The notes below the pieces were generated by a model. That model worked only from the letters and a program-made list of their open reading frames with translations, ran no database searches and was not told the DNA's origin. Below are positions 22,506-29,997 of a stretch of DNA of 64,000 bases, one piece after another; the stretch's first letter is position 1; every line of letters starts with the position of its first letter. The position numbers and the translations under genes are program-made. Origin of the DNA: an uncultured Subdoligranulum sp. (GTDB lineage: Bacteria > Bacillota > Clostridia > Oscillospirales > Ruminococcaceae); the NCBI GenBank assembly GCA_900545545.1, contig UQZO01000004.1, forward strand, positions 1 to 64,000. The letters are read 5' to 3'.

Positions 22506-23879
22506 ATGGAAAAAATACCCCGTTATGTGGACATTGATTACAGTAAATATGCCCCGGATATTCCCGAGGAGCAGCGGGAGGTCTACTACGGCCTGCCCAG
22601 ACATGTGCAGTTCTGCAAGGAATGCGTCATGAGCAACCAGAAGCCCAACTCCTGCTACGAGTTTGAGCATACCATTCATTCCATCAAAAAGACGATGGTC
22701 ATCCAGGAGGACGGCGTCTGCGATGCCTGCCACGCCTGCCACAACAAGGCCAACGGCCATATCGACTGGGCCCTGCGGGAGAAGGAACTGCGGGAACTCT
22801 GTGATGAATACCGCAAGAACGATGGCTCCTACGACTGCCTGGTGCCGGGTTCCGGCGGCAAGGACAGTTTTTACGCCGCCCATCTGCTCAAGTACAAGTA
22901 CGGCATGCACCCGCTGACCGTCACCTGGGCGCCCCACATCTACACCCCCTGGGGTTGGGAAAATATGCAGGCCTGGATCCACGCCGGTTTCGATAACTAC
23001 CTGTGCACCCCCAACGGCCAGACCCACCGTCTGCTCACCCGCCTGGCCACCGAGAACCTCTTCCACCCGTTTCAGCCGTTTATTCTGGGCCAGAAACAGC
23101 TGGCCCCCAAGATGGCGGCCAAGTTCGGCATTCCGCTGGTATTTTACGGCGAGAACGAGGCGGAGTTCGGCAACCCCATCGCCGACAACAACTCGGCCCT
23201 GCGGGATGAGCATTTCTTCGCCGTCAATGACTACGACCACATCTATCTGGGCGGTGTGAGCCTGCGCCAGCTGGAGGAAGACTACAAGATCGACAAGGCC
23301 GACCTGGCCATCTATCTGCCCTCCGAGACTTCCAACCTGGAGAAAAACCACGTCCAGGTGCGGTACCTGGGCTATTACGAGAAGTGGCATCCCCAGGGTG
23401 CCTACTATTATTCAGTGGAGCACGGCGGCTTCCGCCCGGCGCCGGAACGCACCCAGGGCACCTATTCCAAATACAACTCCATCGACGACAAGATCGACGA
23501 TTTCTTCTACTACACCACCTACATCAAGTACGGCATCGGCCGTACCACCTACGACGCCGCCCAGGAGATCCGCAATGAGGAGATCACCCTGGACGAAGCC
23601 AAGGCACTGTGCAAGAAGTTCGATGGCGAATACCCCGACCGCTTCGAGAAGGAGATCATGCAGTATCTCTCTATCGACAAACAGCATTTCCCCCATGCAT
23701 CCCAGCTGTTCGAGCAGCCCAAGATGGACCGGGCCTACTTCATGCACCTGGCCGACCGGTTCCGTTCGCCCCACCTGTGGAAGTGGGAGGACAACATGTG
23801 GAAGCTGCGCTACACCCCCTATGAGGGCGACAGCGAAGTGCTGTGGGGCGACCCCAAAGGTACCCACCACGAAATCTGA
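22506..23879 (+). CDS. N-acetyl sugar amidotransferase (WbuX/PseA-like), copy 2
   Basis: 457 residues, longer than copy 1. An N-terminal extension of about 35 residues precedes FCKECVMSNQKPN; the second half of the zinc ribbon is CDACHACHNK. The PP-loop motif GSGGKDS is near residue 118. The C-terminal part (about 330-457) is longer than in copy 1 and ends WGDPKGTHHEI. It lies directly before the HisF2/HisH2 genes, which makes it the best partner for their ammonia. Start ATG 22506 has GGAG 9 nt upstream; ATG 22491 overlaps that site. Two such enzymes with one ammonia-supplying pair is uncommon. Confidence 0.88.
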   Translation: MEKIPRYVDIDYSKYAPDIPEEQREVYYGLPRHVQFCKECVMSNQKPNSCYEFEHTIHSIKKTMVIQEDGVCDACHACHNKANGHIDWALREKELRELCDEYRKNDGSYDCLVPGSGGKDSFYAAHLLKYKYGMHPLTVTWAPHIYTPWGWENMQAWIHAGFDNYLCTPNGQTHRLLTRLATENLFHPFQPFILGQKQLAPKMAAKFGIPLVFYGENEAEFGNPIADNNSALRDEHFFAVNDYDHIYLGGVSLRQLEEDYKIDKADLAIYLPSETSNLEKNHVQVRYLGYYEKWHPQGAYYYSVEHGGFRPAPERTQGTYSKYNSIDDKIDDFFYYTTYIKYGIGRTTYDAAQEIRNEEITLDEAKALCKKFDGEYPDRFEKEIMQYLSIDKQHFPHASQLFEQPKMDRAYFMHLADRFRSPHLWKWEDNMWKLRYTPYEGDSEVLWGDPKGTHHEI

Positions 23880-23906
23880 TCCCGTATACGACGGAGGCAA
23901 AAATAC

Positions 23907-24674
23907 ATGGCAGAAAAAATACGCCTGATCGCCCGGCTGGATGTCAAGGACACCAACCTCGTCAAGGGCATTCAGATGGAGGGGCTGCGCAAGCTGGGCG
24001 ACCCCAACCAGTTTGCCAGGCAGTACTACGAGCAGGGCATTGATGAACTGCTCTACATCGACATTGTGGCCAGCCTGTACAACCGCAACAACCTCAGCGA
24101 TATTGTGCGCAAAACCGTGGAGGATGTGTTCATTCCCGTGTGTGTGGGCGGCGGTGTGCGCAGTGTGGAAGATGTGCGCCACCTGCTGGCCATGGGGGCC
24201 GACAAGGTGGCCGTCAACACGGCGGCCATCAAGCGGCCGGAACTTATCACCGAAATCGCCGAAGCTTTCGGCAGCCAGTGCATGGTGCTTTCCATCCAGG
24301 CCAAGCGCAGCCGTACCTGGCCCGGCAAGTGGGAGGCCTACTATGACAACGGCCGGGCCCATTCTGGTTACGACGTGGTGGAATGGGCCAAGCGGGGCGA
24401 AGCGCTGGGGGCAGGGGAGATCCTGCTCATGAGCGTGGACAACGAAGGCTTGCAGCGCGGCATGGACCTGGAGCTGATTGAGGCGGTGACCGGTGCGGTG
24501 CAGATCCCGGTCATCTGCGGCGGCGGTGTGGGCTGCGGCGATGACATTGTGGAAGCGGCCCGTGCGGGGGCCGATGCGGTAGCGTGTGCGGCGGTACTGC
24601 ATTACGGAAAAGAAACGGTGCCGGAACTGAAAGAGGAAGTCCGGGCCGGGGGCGTGGAGGTGCGCAGCGTATGA
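23907..24674 (+). CDS. hisF2: HisF2/WbuZ-like ammonia-channelling subunit for sugar amidination
   Basis: A 255-residue (beta/alpha)8 barrel close to HisF. Asp11 is kept (RLDVKD), as are the phosphate-binding CVGGGV and CGGGVG and the Asp of SVDNEG. The second cyclase Asp, Asp130 of Thermotoga HisF in AIDAKR, is Gln here (SIQAKR). It therefore should not make imidazole glycerol phosphate. WbuZ-type HisF paralogs are known beside a WbuX amidotransferase and a HisH, where they pass ammonia. The context here is exactly that: WbuX copy 2 is 27 bp upstream and HisH overlaps downstream. No other his gene is present in the window. Confidence 0.9.
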   Translation: MAEKIRLIARLDVKDTNLVKGIQMEGLRKLGDPNQFARQYYEQGIDELLYIDIVASLYNRNNLSDIVRKTVEDVFIPVCVGGGVRSVEDVRHLLAMGADKVAVNTAAIKRPELITEIAEAFGSQCMVLSIQAKRSRTWPGKWEAYYDNGRAHSGYDVVEWAKRGEALGAGEILLMSVDNEGLQRGMDLELIEAVTGAVQIPVICGGGVGCGDDIVEAARAGADAVACAAVLHYGKETVPELKEEVRAGGVEVRSV

Positions 24675-25318
24675 AAATCACCGTGATCGATTACGGTCTG
24701 TCCAACCTGCGCAGTGTGCAGAATGCCTTTGCCCGCTGTGGGGCCGAAACGCTGCTGACCAGCAGCGCAGCGGATGTGCGAGCCGCTGAGGCCCTGGTGC
24801 TGCCGGGGGTGGGCGCGTTCCGGGACGGCATGGCCGGTCTGGAACGGCTGGGCCTGGTGGAGGTCATCCGCCAGAAGGCCGTGGAGGGAACCCCTTTGTT
24901 AGGCATCTGCCTTGGCATGCAGATGCTTTTTGATGAATCCGAGGAATTCGGTACCTGTCCCGGGTTGGGATTGATCCCCGGCCGGGTGATAAAAATTCCC
25001 GCCGAGGATGTGCAGGGCAAACCCCAGAAGGTGCCCCACATCCGGTGGGACCCGCTGTTCCCGGCGGGCGGTCATTCCGATTTTGCCGGGACCGTACTGG
25101 AAAAGGTCACCCCGGGGCAGGAATGCTATTTTATCCACAGTTACGAGGCCAAGCCTGCCAATGAGACGGACCGCCTGGCCGATACCTGTTACGGCGGGCG
25201 CCGCGTCTGTGCGGTCGCCGCCCATGGCTCTGTGGTGGGGTGCCAGTTCCACCCCGAAAAATCCGGTCCGGTAGGCCTTTCTATTCTCAGTCAATTTATA
25301 AACATTTGTCAAAAATAA
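24671..25318 (+). CDS. hisH2: HisH-like glutamine amidotransferase for sugar amidination
   Basis: A 215-residue class I glutaminase. LPGVGAF is the oxyanion-strand motif, GICLGMQMLF holds the nucleophile Cys, and CQFHPEKSG supplies His and Glu of the triad. It would hydrolyse glutamine and feed ammonia to the HisF2 barrel. ATG 24671 overlaps the hisF2 stop (ATGA), so the two subunits are coupled. It is followed by a strong terminator, which closes the amidotransferase-hisF2-hisH2 unit. It looks fully active; the adaptation to glycan synthesis is inferred from the neighbours. Confidence 0.92.
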   Translation: MKITVIDYGLSNLRSVQNAFARCGAETLLTSSAADVRAAEALVLPGVGAFRDGMAGLERLGLVEVIRQKAVEGTPLLGICLGMQMLFDESEEFGTCPGLGLIPGRVIKIPAEDVQGKPQKVPHIRWDPLFPAGGHSDFAGTVLEKVTPGQECYFIHSYEAKPANETDRLADTCYGGRRVCAVAAHGSVVGCQFHPEKSGPVGLSILSQFINICQK

Positions 25319-25323
25319 GCCTT

Positions 25324-25360
25324 CGCCCCGTGTCCCGGCCGACGCGGGGCGTTGCTTTTT
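25324..25360 (+). terminator. Terminator after hisH2, overlapping the next promoter
   Basis: CGCCCCGTGTC (25324-25334) pairs with GACGCGGGGCG (25341-25351) with one G-T wobble, then TTGCTTTTT. The T stretch is also the -35 box of the next promoter. Confidence 0.88.
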
Positions 25361-25380
25361 GTGCGGTAATCGGTTATAAT
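25352..25380 (+). promoter_or_regulatory. Promoter of the second glycan operon
   Basis: TTGCTT (25352-25357), a 17-bp spacer and TATAAT (25375-25380). RNA start near 25387 supports GTG 25418 as the translation start. Confidence 0.78.
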
Positions 25381-25417
25381 GCATTCTGTATGAATGTGTA
25401 GAAATGGGGCGAAGTGT

Positions 25418-26362
25418 GTGTACAGTGATCTTCTTGTAGGGTCCACCGGCTTTGTGGGCGGCAACCTGATGGCCAAACACAAATTTACGGCGGTCTGCCA
25501 CAGCAGCGATGTGGCGGTACAGTACGGCACCCGCCCCGATTTGTGCGTCTATGCGGGGGTGCCCGCAGCCATGTTTCTGGCCAACGCCGACCCCGAGGCC
25601 GACCTGGCCGTGATGCGGGCGGCGCGGGAAAACCTGCAAAAGATCGCCCCTAAAGAACTGGTGCTGATCTCCAGCATTGCGGTCTACGCCGACAGTCGCG
25701 GTAAAAACGAGGACGAGGAACCGGACACCGAGGGTCTTTCCGCCTACGGCCGCAACCGCCTGCAGCTGGAACACTGGGTGCGGGAGGATTTCCCCAATGC
25801 GCTCATCGTGCGCCTGCCTGCACTCTACGGGCAGGGCCTGAAGAAAAATTTCCTCTACGATCTGCGCACCATCACGCCTTCCATGCTCAAACCGGAGAAA
25901 TACGACGAGTTGGCGAAAAAATCGGCGCTGGTGCGGGATGGCTACACCCTGGCCGACAACGGCTTCTATAAGCTGAACGGTACCGTGGAAGCCGCCGCAC
26001 TGCGGGCATTTTTCGCCGCCAACGATTTCAATGCCCTGGCCTTTACCGATTCCCGCAGCCGCTACCAGTTCTATAACCTGGGCCGCCTGTGGGATGACCT
26101 CTCGGCTGCCCGGGCCGCGGGGCTGCGGCTTTTGCATCTCTGCACGCCGCCGGTGTCCGCCGGTACGGTCTACACCGCGGTGACCGGCAAAATCGACTGG
26201 AAGAACGAACTGCCCAAAGCACCCTTTGATTATGATCTGCGCAGCAAGTATGCGCAGCTTTTGGGGGGCAGCGGTGCCTACCTTTGCACCGAACAGAAAG
26301 AATTGGAAGATATCCGGCGCTTTTTGCGCCAGGGGGAGGAAGCAGCCGATGCCCGTATGTAA
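25418..26362 (+). CDS. NAD(P)-dependent sugar epimerase/dehydratase family protein
   Basis: About 314 residues, short-chain dehydrogenase fold. The N terminus gives YSDLLVGSTGFVGGNL, a Gly-rich dinucleotide site; SSIAVYAD and SAYGRNRLQLE hold the Ser and Tyr-x3 region, although Lys of the usual YxxxK is replaced by Arg-Leu (YGRNRLQ). The activity is therefore uncertain. GTG 25418 is preferred: it gives a 31-nt leader and puts the nucleotide motif at the N terminus. ATG 25394 would leave almost no leader. It overlaps the next gene by 14 bp and opens an operon with a TIM-barrel isomerase, two glycosyltransferases and an FAD enzyme. Confidence 0.75.
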   Translation: MYSDLLVGSTGFVGGNLMAKHKFTAVCHSSDVAVQYGTRPDLCVYAGVPAAMFLANADPEADLAVMRAARENLQKIAPKELVLISSIAVYADSRGKNEDEEPDTEGLSAYGRNRLQLEHWVREDFPNALIVRLPALYGQGLKKNFLYDLRTITPSMLKPEKYDELAKKSALVRDGYTLADNGFYKLNGTVEAAALRAFFAANDFNALAFTDSRSRYQFYNLGRLWDDLSAARAAGLRLLHLCTPPVSAGTVYTAVTGKIDWKNELPKAPFDYDLRSKYAQLLGGSGAYLCTEQKELEDIRRFLRQGEEAADARM

Positions 26363-27137
26363 ACTGGCCATTTCCAACATTGCATGGCATAAAAACGACG
26401 ATGAGGCAGTGTATACCGCGATGCAGCAGACCGGGTTCACCGGGCTGGAAGTCGCGCCTACCCGCATTTTCCCCGCCGAGCCATATGAGAACCTGACTTC
26501 TGCCGCCCTGTTCGGCGGGTACCTCAAAAACCGCTGGGGGTTTGAGGTGCCCAGCCTGCAGAGTATCTGGTACGGCCAGACGGGCAATATTTTTGATGCA
26601 GCCCAGAGCGAGGCCCTGCTGGACTATACGGCCGGGGCCTTCCAGTTTGCCCACAGCCTCAACTGCCCGTCGCTGGTCTTCGGCTGCCCCAAAAACCGTA
26701 TGCGGCCGCTGGGCGCTGCCGATGCCCAGGCGGAATCTTTCTTCATGCAGGCGGGCAACCTGGCCGCCCGCTACGGCGTGCGGCTGGCCATCGAGGCCAA
26801 CCCGCCGATGTACACCAACTATCTCAACGGCACCGCCGAGGCCTTTGCGCTGGTCAAACGGCTGGACAATCCGGGCCTTGCCGTCAACCTGGACCTTTCC
26901 ACCATGCTGGCCCAGGGCGAGCGCCTGCAGAGCTTTGTGGATGACCTGAAATATGTCAGCCATGTGCATATCAGCGAGCCGGGCCTGGCGCCCATCCAGA
27001 AGCGGACGGAACACAAGGAACTGGCGCTGCTGCTGGGGGCGGTAGGGTACCAGGGCTATGTCTCGGTCGAGATGGCCACCACCGACCTGGAAACCATCCG
27101 GCGCACGCTGGACTATGTCGCGGAGGTATTTGCATGA
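26349..27137 (+). CDS. Sugar phosphate isomerase/epimerase-like TIM-barrel protein
   Basis: 262 residues. LAISNIAWHKND at the N terminus, RLAIEANPPMY, LAVNLDLSTM, HVHISEPG and YVSVEMATTD follow the barrel strands of the xylose-isomerase-like family; the Glu, Asp, His and Glu in these blocks are the usual metal ligands. Substrate is unknown. ATG 26349 lies inside the end of the epimerase gene and its own stop overlaps the next start (ATGA), so the operon is tightly coupled. A role in making the unusual sugar of the locus is inferred. Confidence 0.8.
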   Translation: MPVCKLAISNIAWHKNDDEAVYTAMQQTGFTGLEVAPTRIFPAEPYENLTSAALFGGYLKNRWGFEVPSLQSIWYGQTGNIFDAAQSEALLDYTAGAFQFAHSLNCPSLVFGCPKNRMRPLGAADAQAESFFMQAGNLAARYGVRLAIEANPPMYTNYLNGTAEAFALVKRLDNPGLAVNLDLSTMLAQGERLQSFVDDLKYVSHVHISEPGLAPIQKRTEHKELALLLGAVGYQGYVSVEMATTDLETIRRTLDYVAEVFA

Positions 27138-27934
27138 TTGAATATGAGCGCCATGATCTCTCCGGCGTGCCGGATTACCGTGCCGCTGAATTCAGCGCCC
27201 GCCAGAGCAATTACTGCCTGCTGATCCCGGTGATCAACGAGGGGGCGCGCATTCTGACCGAACTGGGCCGTGCCCAGCGTGCGGGCGTGGATAAGCTGTG
27301 CGATATTGCGATCTGCGACGGCGGCTCCACCGACGGCAGCATGAATACCGATACCCTGCAGCTTTACGGCGTGAATACCCTGCTGGTCAAGACCGGCCCC
27401 GGCAAGCAGGGGGCTCAGCTGCGCATGGGCATCTACTTTGCCCTCAACCGCGGCTACAAGGGCGTGCTGACCATCGACGGCAACAACAAGGATTCCATCG
27501 AGGATGTGCCACGTTTTATCGAGAAGCTGCAGGCCGGCTACGATTTCGTGCAGGGCAGCCGGTTCCGTGCCGGAGGCCGGGCCATCAACACGCCGCCCGT
27601 CCGCTATGCAGCGGTGCGGCTGATCCATGCGCCGCTGGTCAGCCTGGCGGCCCGCCAGTGGTTTACCGATACTACCAATGCCTACCGTGCCTACAGCCGC
27701 GAATACCTGACCCATCCCGACGTGCGCCCGCTGCGCGATGTCTTTGGGGGGTATGAACTGCTGGCCTATCTCAGCATCCGCGCCACCCAGCTGGGGCTGC
27801 GCGCCTGCGAAGTGCCGGTTACCCGGGCCTACCCGGCCACCGGCAAAACGCCCACCAAGATTACCGGCTTCAAGGGCAACAGCGACCTGATGAAGGTGCT
27901 GCTGGCGGCCATGGCGGGCAAGTATAATCCGTAA
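27134..27934 (+). CDS. Family 2 glycosyltransferase
   Basis: 266 residues, no membrane segment. CLLIPVINEGARI is the start of the GT-A fold; AICDGGSTDGS and LTIDGNNKDS hold the metal and nucleotide-binding acidic residues (DGGS, DGN). VFGGYELLAYLS and the C-terminal KITGFKGNSD complete a dolichyl-phosphate-mannose-synthase-like shape. It would transfer a nucleotide sugar to a lipid or glycan acceptor at the inner membrane face. ATG overlaps the preceding stop. Sugar and acceptor are unknown. Confidence 0.86.
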   Translation: MIEYERHDLSGVPDYRAAEFSARQSNYCLLIPVINEGARILTELGRAQRAGVDKLCDIAICDGGSTDGSMNTDTLQLYGVNTLLVKTGPGKQGAQLRMGIYFALNRGYKGVLTIDGNNKDSIEDVPRFIEKLQAGYDFVQGSRFRAGGRAINTPPVRYAAVRLIHAPLVSLAARQWFTDTTNAYRAYSREYLTHPDVRPLRDVFGGYELLAYLSIRATQLGLRACEVPVTRAYPATGKTPTKITGFKGNSDLMKVLLAAMAGKYNP

Positions 27935-27970
27935 TAAAGGCGCCGCTGGGGTGCGCCGGGGGAACATGTT

Positions 27971-29089
27971 ATGAACTATGATAAAATCATTCTGGGTGCC
28001 GGGCTGTACGGCCTGTACGCGGCGCAGAAATGCGGCGCGGCAGGGCAGCGTGTCCTGGTGCTGGAACGGGACCCCGGCCCCTTTATGCGGGCAACCTATA
28101 TCAACCAGGCGCGGGTGCATATGGGGTATCACTATCCCCGCAGCTACTCCACGGCCATCAAAAGCGCCCATTATTTTGAGCGCTTCTGCCGGGATTACAG
28201 CTTCTGCCTGCACACCGAATTTGACCAGATCTATGCCACCAGCGCCCATTTCTCCTGGACCAACGCGGCAGAGTTCCGCCGCTTTTGTGCCGCTGCGGGC
28301 ATTCGCTGCGATGATGTGGCGCCTGCCAAATATTTCAACCCCGGGCTTTGTGACGGGGCATTCCTCACCACCGAGTATACCTACGATGCCCAGGTGCTGA
28401 AATGCTGGTTCCTGGAACAGCTGGCCAAACTGCCCAACGTGACGGTGCTCTACAACCACAAGCCGGAGGGGATCCAGCGGGTGGGCGGTGCCTGGCGTGT
28501 TACGGCGGGGGAGACTACCGCCGAAGCGCCCTATCTGCTCAACGCCACCTATGCGGGCGTCAACGATGTGCACGCCATGCTGGGGTTGCCGCCGTTCCAG
28601 ATCAAATACGAAAAGTGCGAGATCATCCTCTGCGCGGTGGATGAACGGCTGAAAAACACCGGCATCACCGTGATGGACGGGCCGTTTTTCAGCCTGATGC
28701 CCTTCGGCCAGACAGGCCTGCACAGCCTGACCAGTGTGACCTTTACGCCCCACGAAACCAGCTATGACAGCGTGGCAACCTTCCCCTGCCAGCAAGAGAG
28801 CGGCGGCCGCTGCGCCCCGGGCAGCCTGTATAACTGCAACGAATGCCCTGCCAAACCGGCCAGCGCCTGGCCTTATATGAGCCGCCTGGCCCGCAAATAT
28901 CTGAAAGAGGAATACGGCTTTGCCTACCACAGCAGTCTGTTCAGTATGAAGCCGATTTTAAAGGCCAGCGAGATCGACGATTCGCGGCCCACGGTGATCC
29001 GCGTGATGAGCGAAGAACCCAAGCTGGTCAGCGTGCTGTCGGGCAAGATCAATACCGTGTACGATTTGGACGAGGTGCTGGAACTGTGA
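27971..29089 (+). CDS. FAD-dependent oxidoreductase with an internal four-Cys cluster
   Basis: 372 residues, D-amino-acid-oxidase (DAO) type. The N terminus KIILGAGLYGLYAAQKCG is the FAD-binding motif and VLVLERD ends the second strand. RVHMGYHYPRSYS follows at the position where DAO enzymes contact the flavin. An insert near 275-300 holds four cysteines, CQQESGGRC...CNECP, in a C-x7-C-x6-C-x2-C pattern that could bind a metal; I know no such insert in the family. ATG 27971 follows GGGGGAA. It lies between two glycosyltransferase genes, so oxidation of a sugar amine or alcohol in the glycan is plausible, but the substrate is unknown. Confidence 0.8.
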   Translation: MNYDKIILGAGLYGLYAAQKCGAAGQRVLVLERDPGPFMRATYINQARVHMGYHYPRSYSTAIKSAHYFERFCRDYSFCLHTEFDQIYATSAHFSWTNAAEFRRFCAAAGIRCDDVAPAKYFNPGLCDGAFLTTEYTYDAQVLKCWFLEQLAKLPNVTVLYNHKPEGIQRVGGAWRVTAGETTAEAPYLLNATYAGVNDVHAMLGLPPFQIKYEKCEIILCAVDERLKNTGITVMDGPFFSLMPFGQTGLHSLTSVTFTPHETSYDSVATFPCQQESGGRCAPGSLYNCNECPAKPASAWPYMSRLARKYLKEEYGFAYHSSLFSMKPILKASEIDDSRPTVIRVMSEEPKLVSVLSGKINTVYDLDEVLEL

Positions 29090-29997
29090 ATACCAAAGAG
29101 AAAAACTTCATTTCGGCCGTCGTCTATCTGCACAACGACGGCGCCCGGGCTACGGAATTCTGCCGTGCGGTGGCAGCGCAGCTGGAGGAACACTTTGCCC
29201 AGTACGAGCTGGTGGCTGTGGATGACGCCTGCACCGATGATACGGTGGAATCGCTGCGCGCCTGGGGCAAAGAGCAGAGCGCGCCGCTGACCATTCTGCA
29301 CATGAGCCTGTACCATGGCCTGGAAAACGCCATGAACGCGGGGCTGGATGCCGCCATCGGCGACTATGTCTACGAATTCGACTCCACCCAGATGGCATAC
29401 CCGGTGGATTGCATCTTCAAGGCTTACCAGACGGCACTGCAGGGCAATGACATTGTCTCGGTCTGCCCCGCGGTTTCCCGCAGCGGCAGTGAGCTGTTCT
29501 ACAAAATCTTTAATGCCTATTCCCGTTCGCCCTACCGCCTGCGCACCGATGCTTTCCGCCTGGTCACCCGGCGGGCCATCAACCGGGTGCACGCCTCCAG
29601 CGCGCACCTGCCCTACCGCAAGGCAGCTTACGCGGCCTCCGGCCTCAAGATGGCTGACCTTGTTTTTGATGGCCGCATGACGGAAAAGCAGCCGGGGCGC
29701 TTCAACCTGGCCATTGATAGCCTGGCCCTGTATACCGATGCCGGTTTCAAGGTCAGCATGGGCATTACCCTGTGCATGCTGGTGCTGGCGCTGGCGGAAT
29801 TGTTCTACACAGTGGTGGTATTCCTCACCGGCCACCCGGTAGCGGGCTGGACCACCACCATGTTTGTCATCACCGTGGGGTTTGCAGGGCTGTTTGCCGT
29901 GCTTACCATCGTGGTGAAGTATCTTTCTCTGCTGCTGGACCTGACTTTTAAACAGCAGAAATATCTTGTGGAAAGTATCGAAAAACTGCAGAAATGA
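29086..29997 (+). CDS. Membrane-anchored family 2 glycosyltransferase (GtrB-like)
   Basis: 303 residues. SAVVYLHNDG and VAVDDACTDDT form the GT-A nucleotide-binding part; the usual DxD is present as EFDSTQM. Two C-terminal membrane helices (about 228-252 and 263-286) match GtrB/DPM1-type enzymes that load a sugar onto undecaprenyl phosphate. The start is GTG 29086, overlapping the previous stop (GTGA), with GAGG upstream. The next gene also overlaps. With the GtrA-family flippase at 36362 and the GT-C-like protein at 29994 it could form a Gtr-type three-part system; this grouping is inferred. Confidence 0.83.
   Translation: MNTKEKNFISAVVYLHNDGARATEFCRAVAAQLEEHFAQYELVAVDDACTDDTVESLRAWGKEQSAPLTILHMSLYHGLENAMNAGLDAAIGDYVYEFDSTQMAYPVDCIFKAYQTALQGNDIVSVCPAVSRSGSELFYKIFNAYSRSPYRLRTDAFRLVTRRAINRVHASSAHLPYRKAAYAASGLKMADLVFDGRMTEKQPGRFNLAIDSLALYTDAGFKVSMGITLCMLVLALAELFYTVVVFLTGHPVAGWTTTMFVITVGFAGLFAVLTIVVKYLSLLLDLTFKQQKYLVESIEKLQK

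Noticed and set aside
23907..25318. Histidine biosynthesis genes
   Set aside because: No other his gene is near, the HisF cyclase Asp is lost, and an N-acetyl-sugar amidotransferase precedes them directly.
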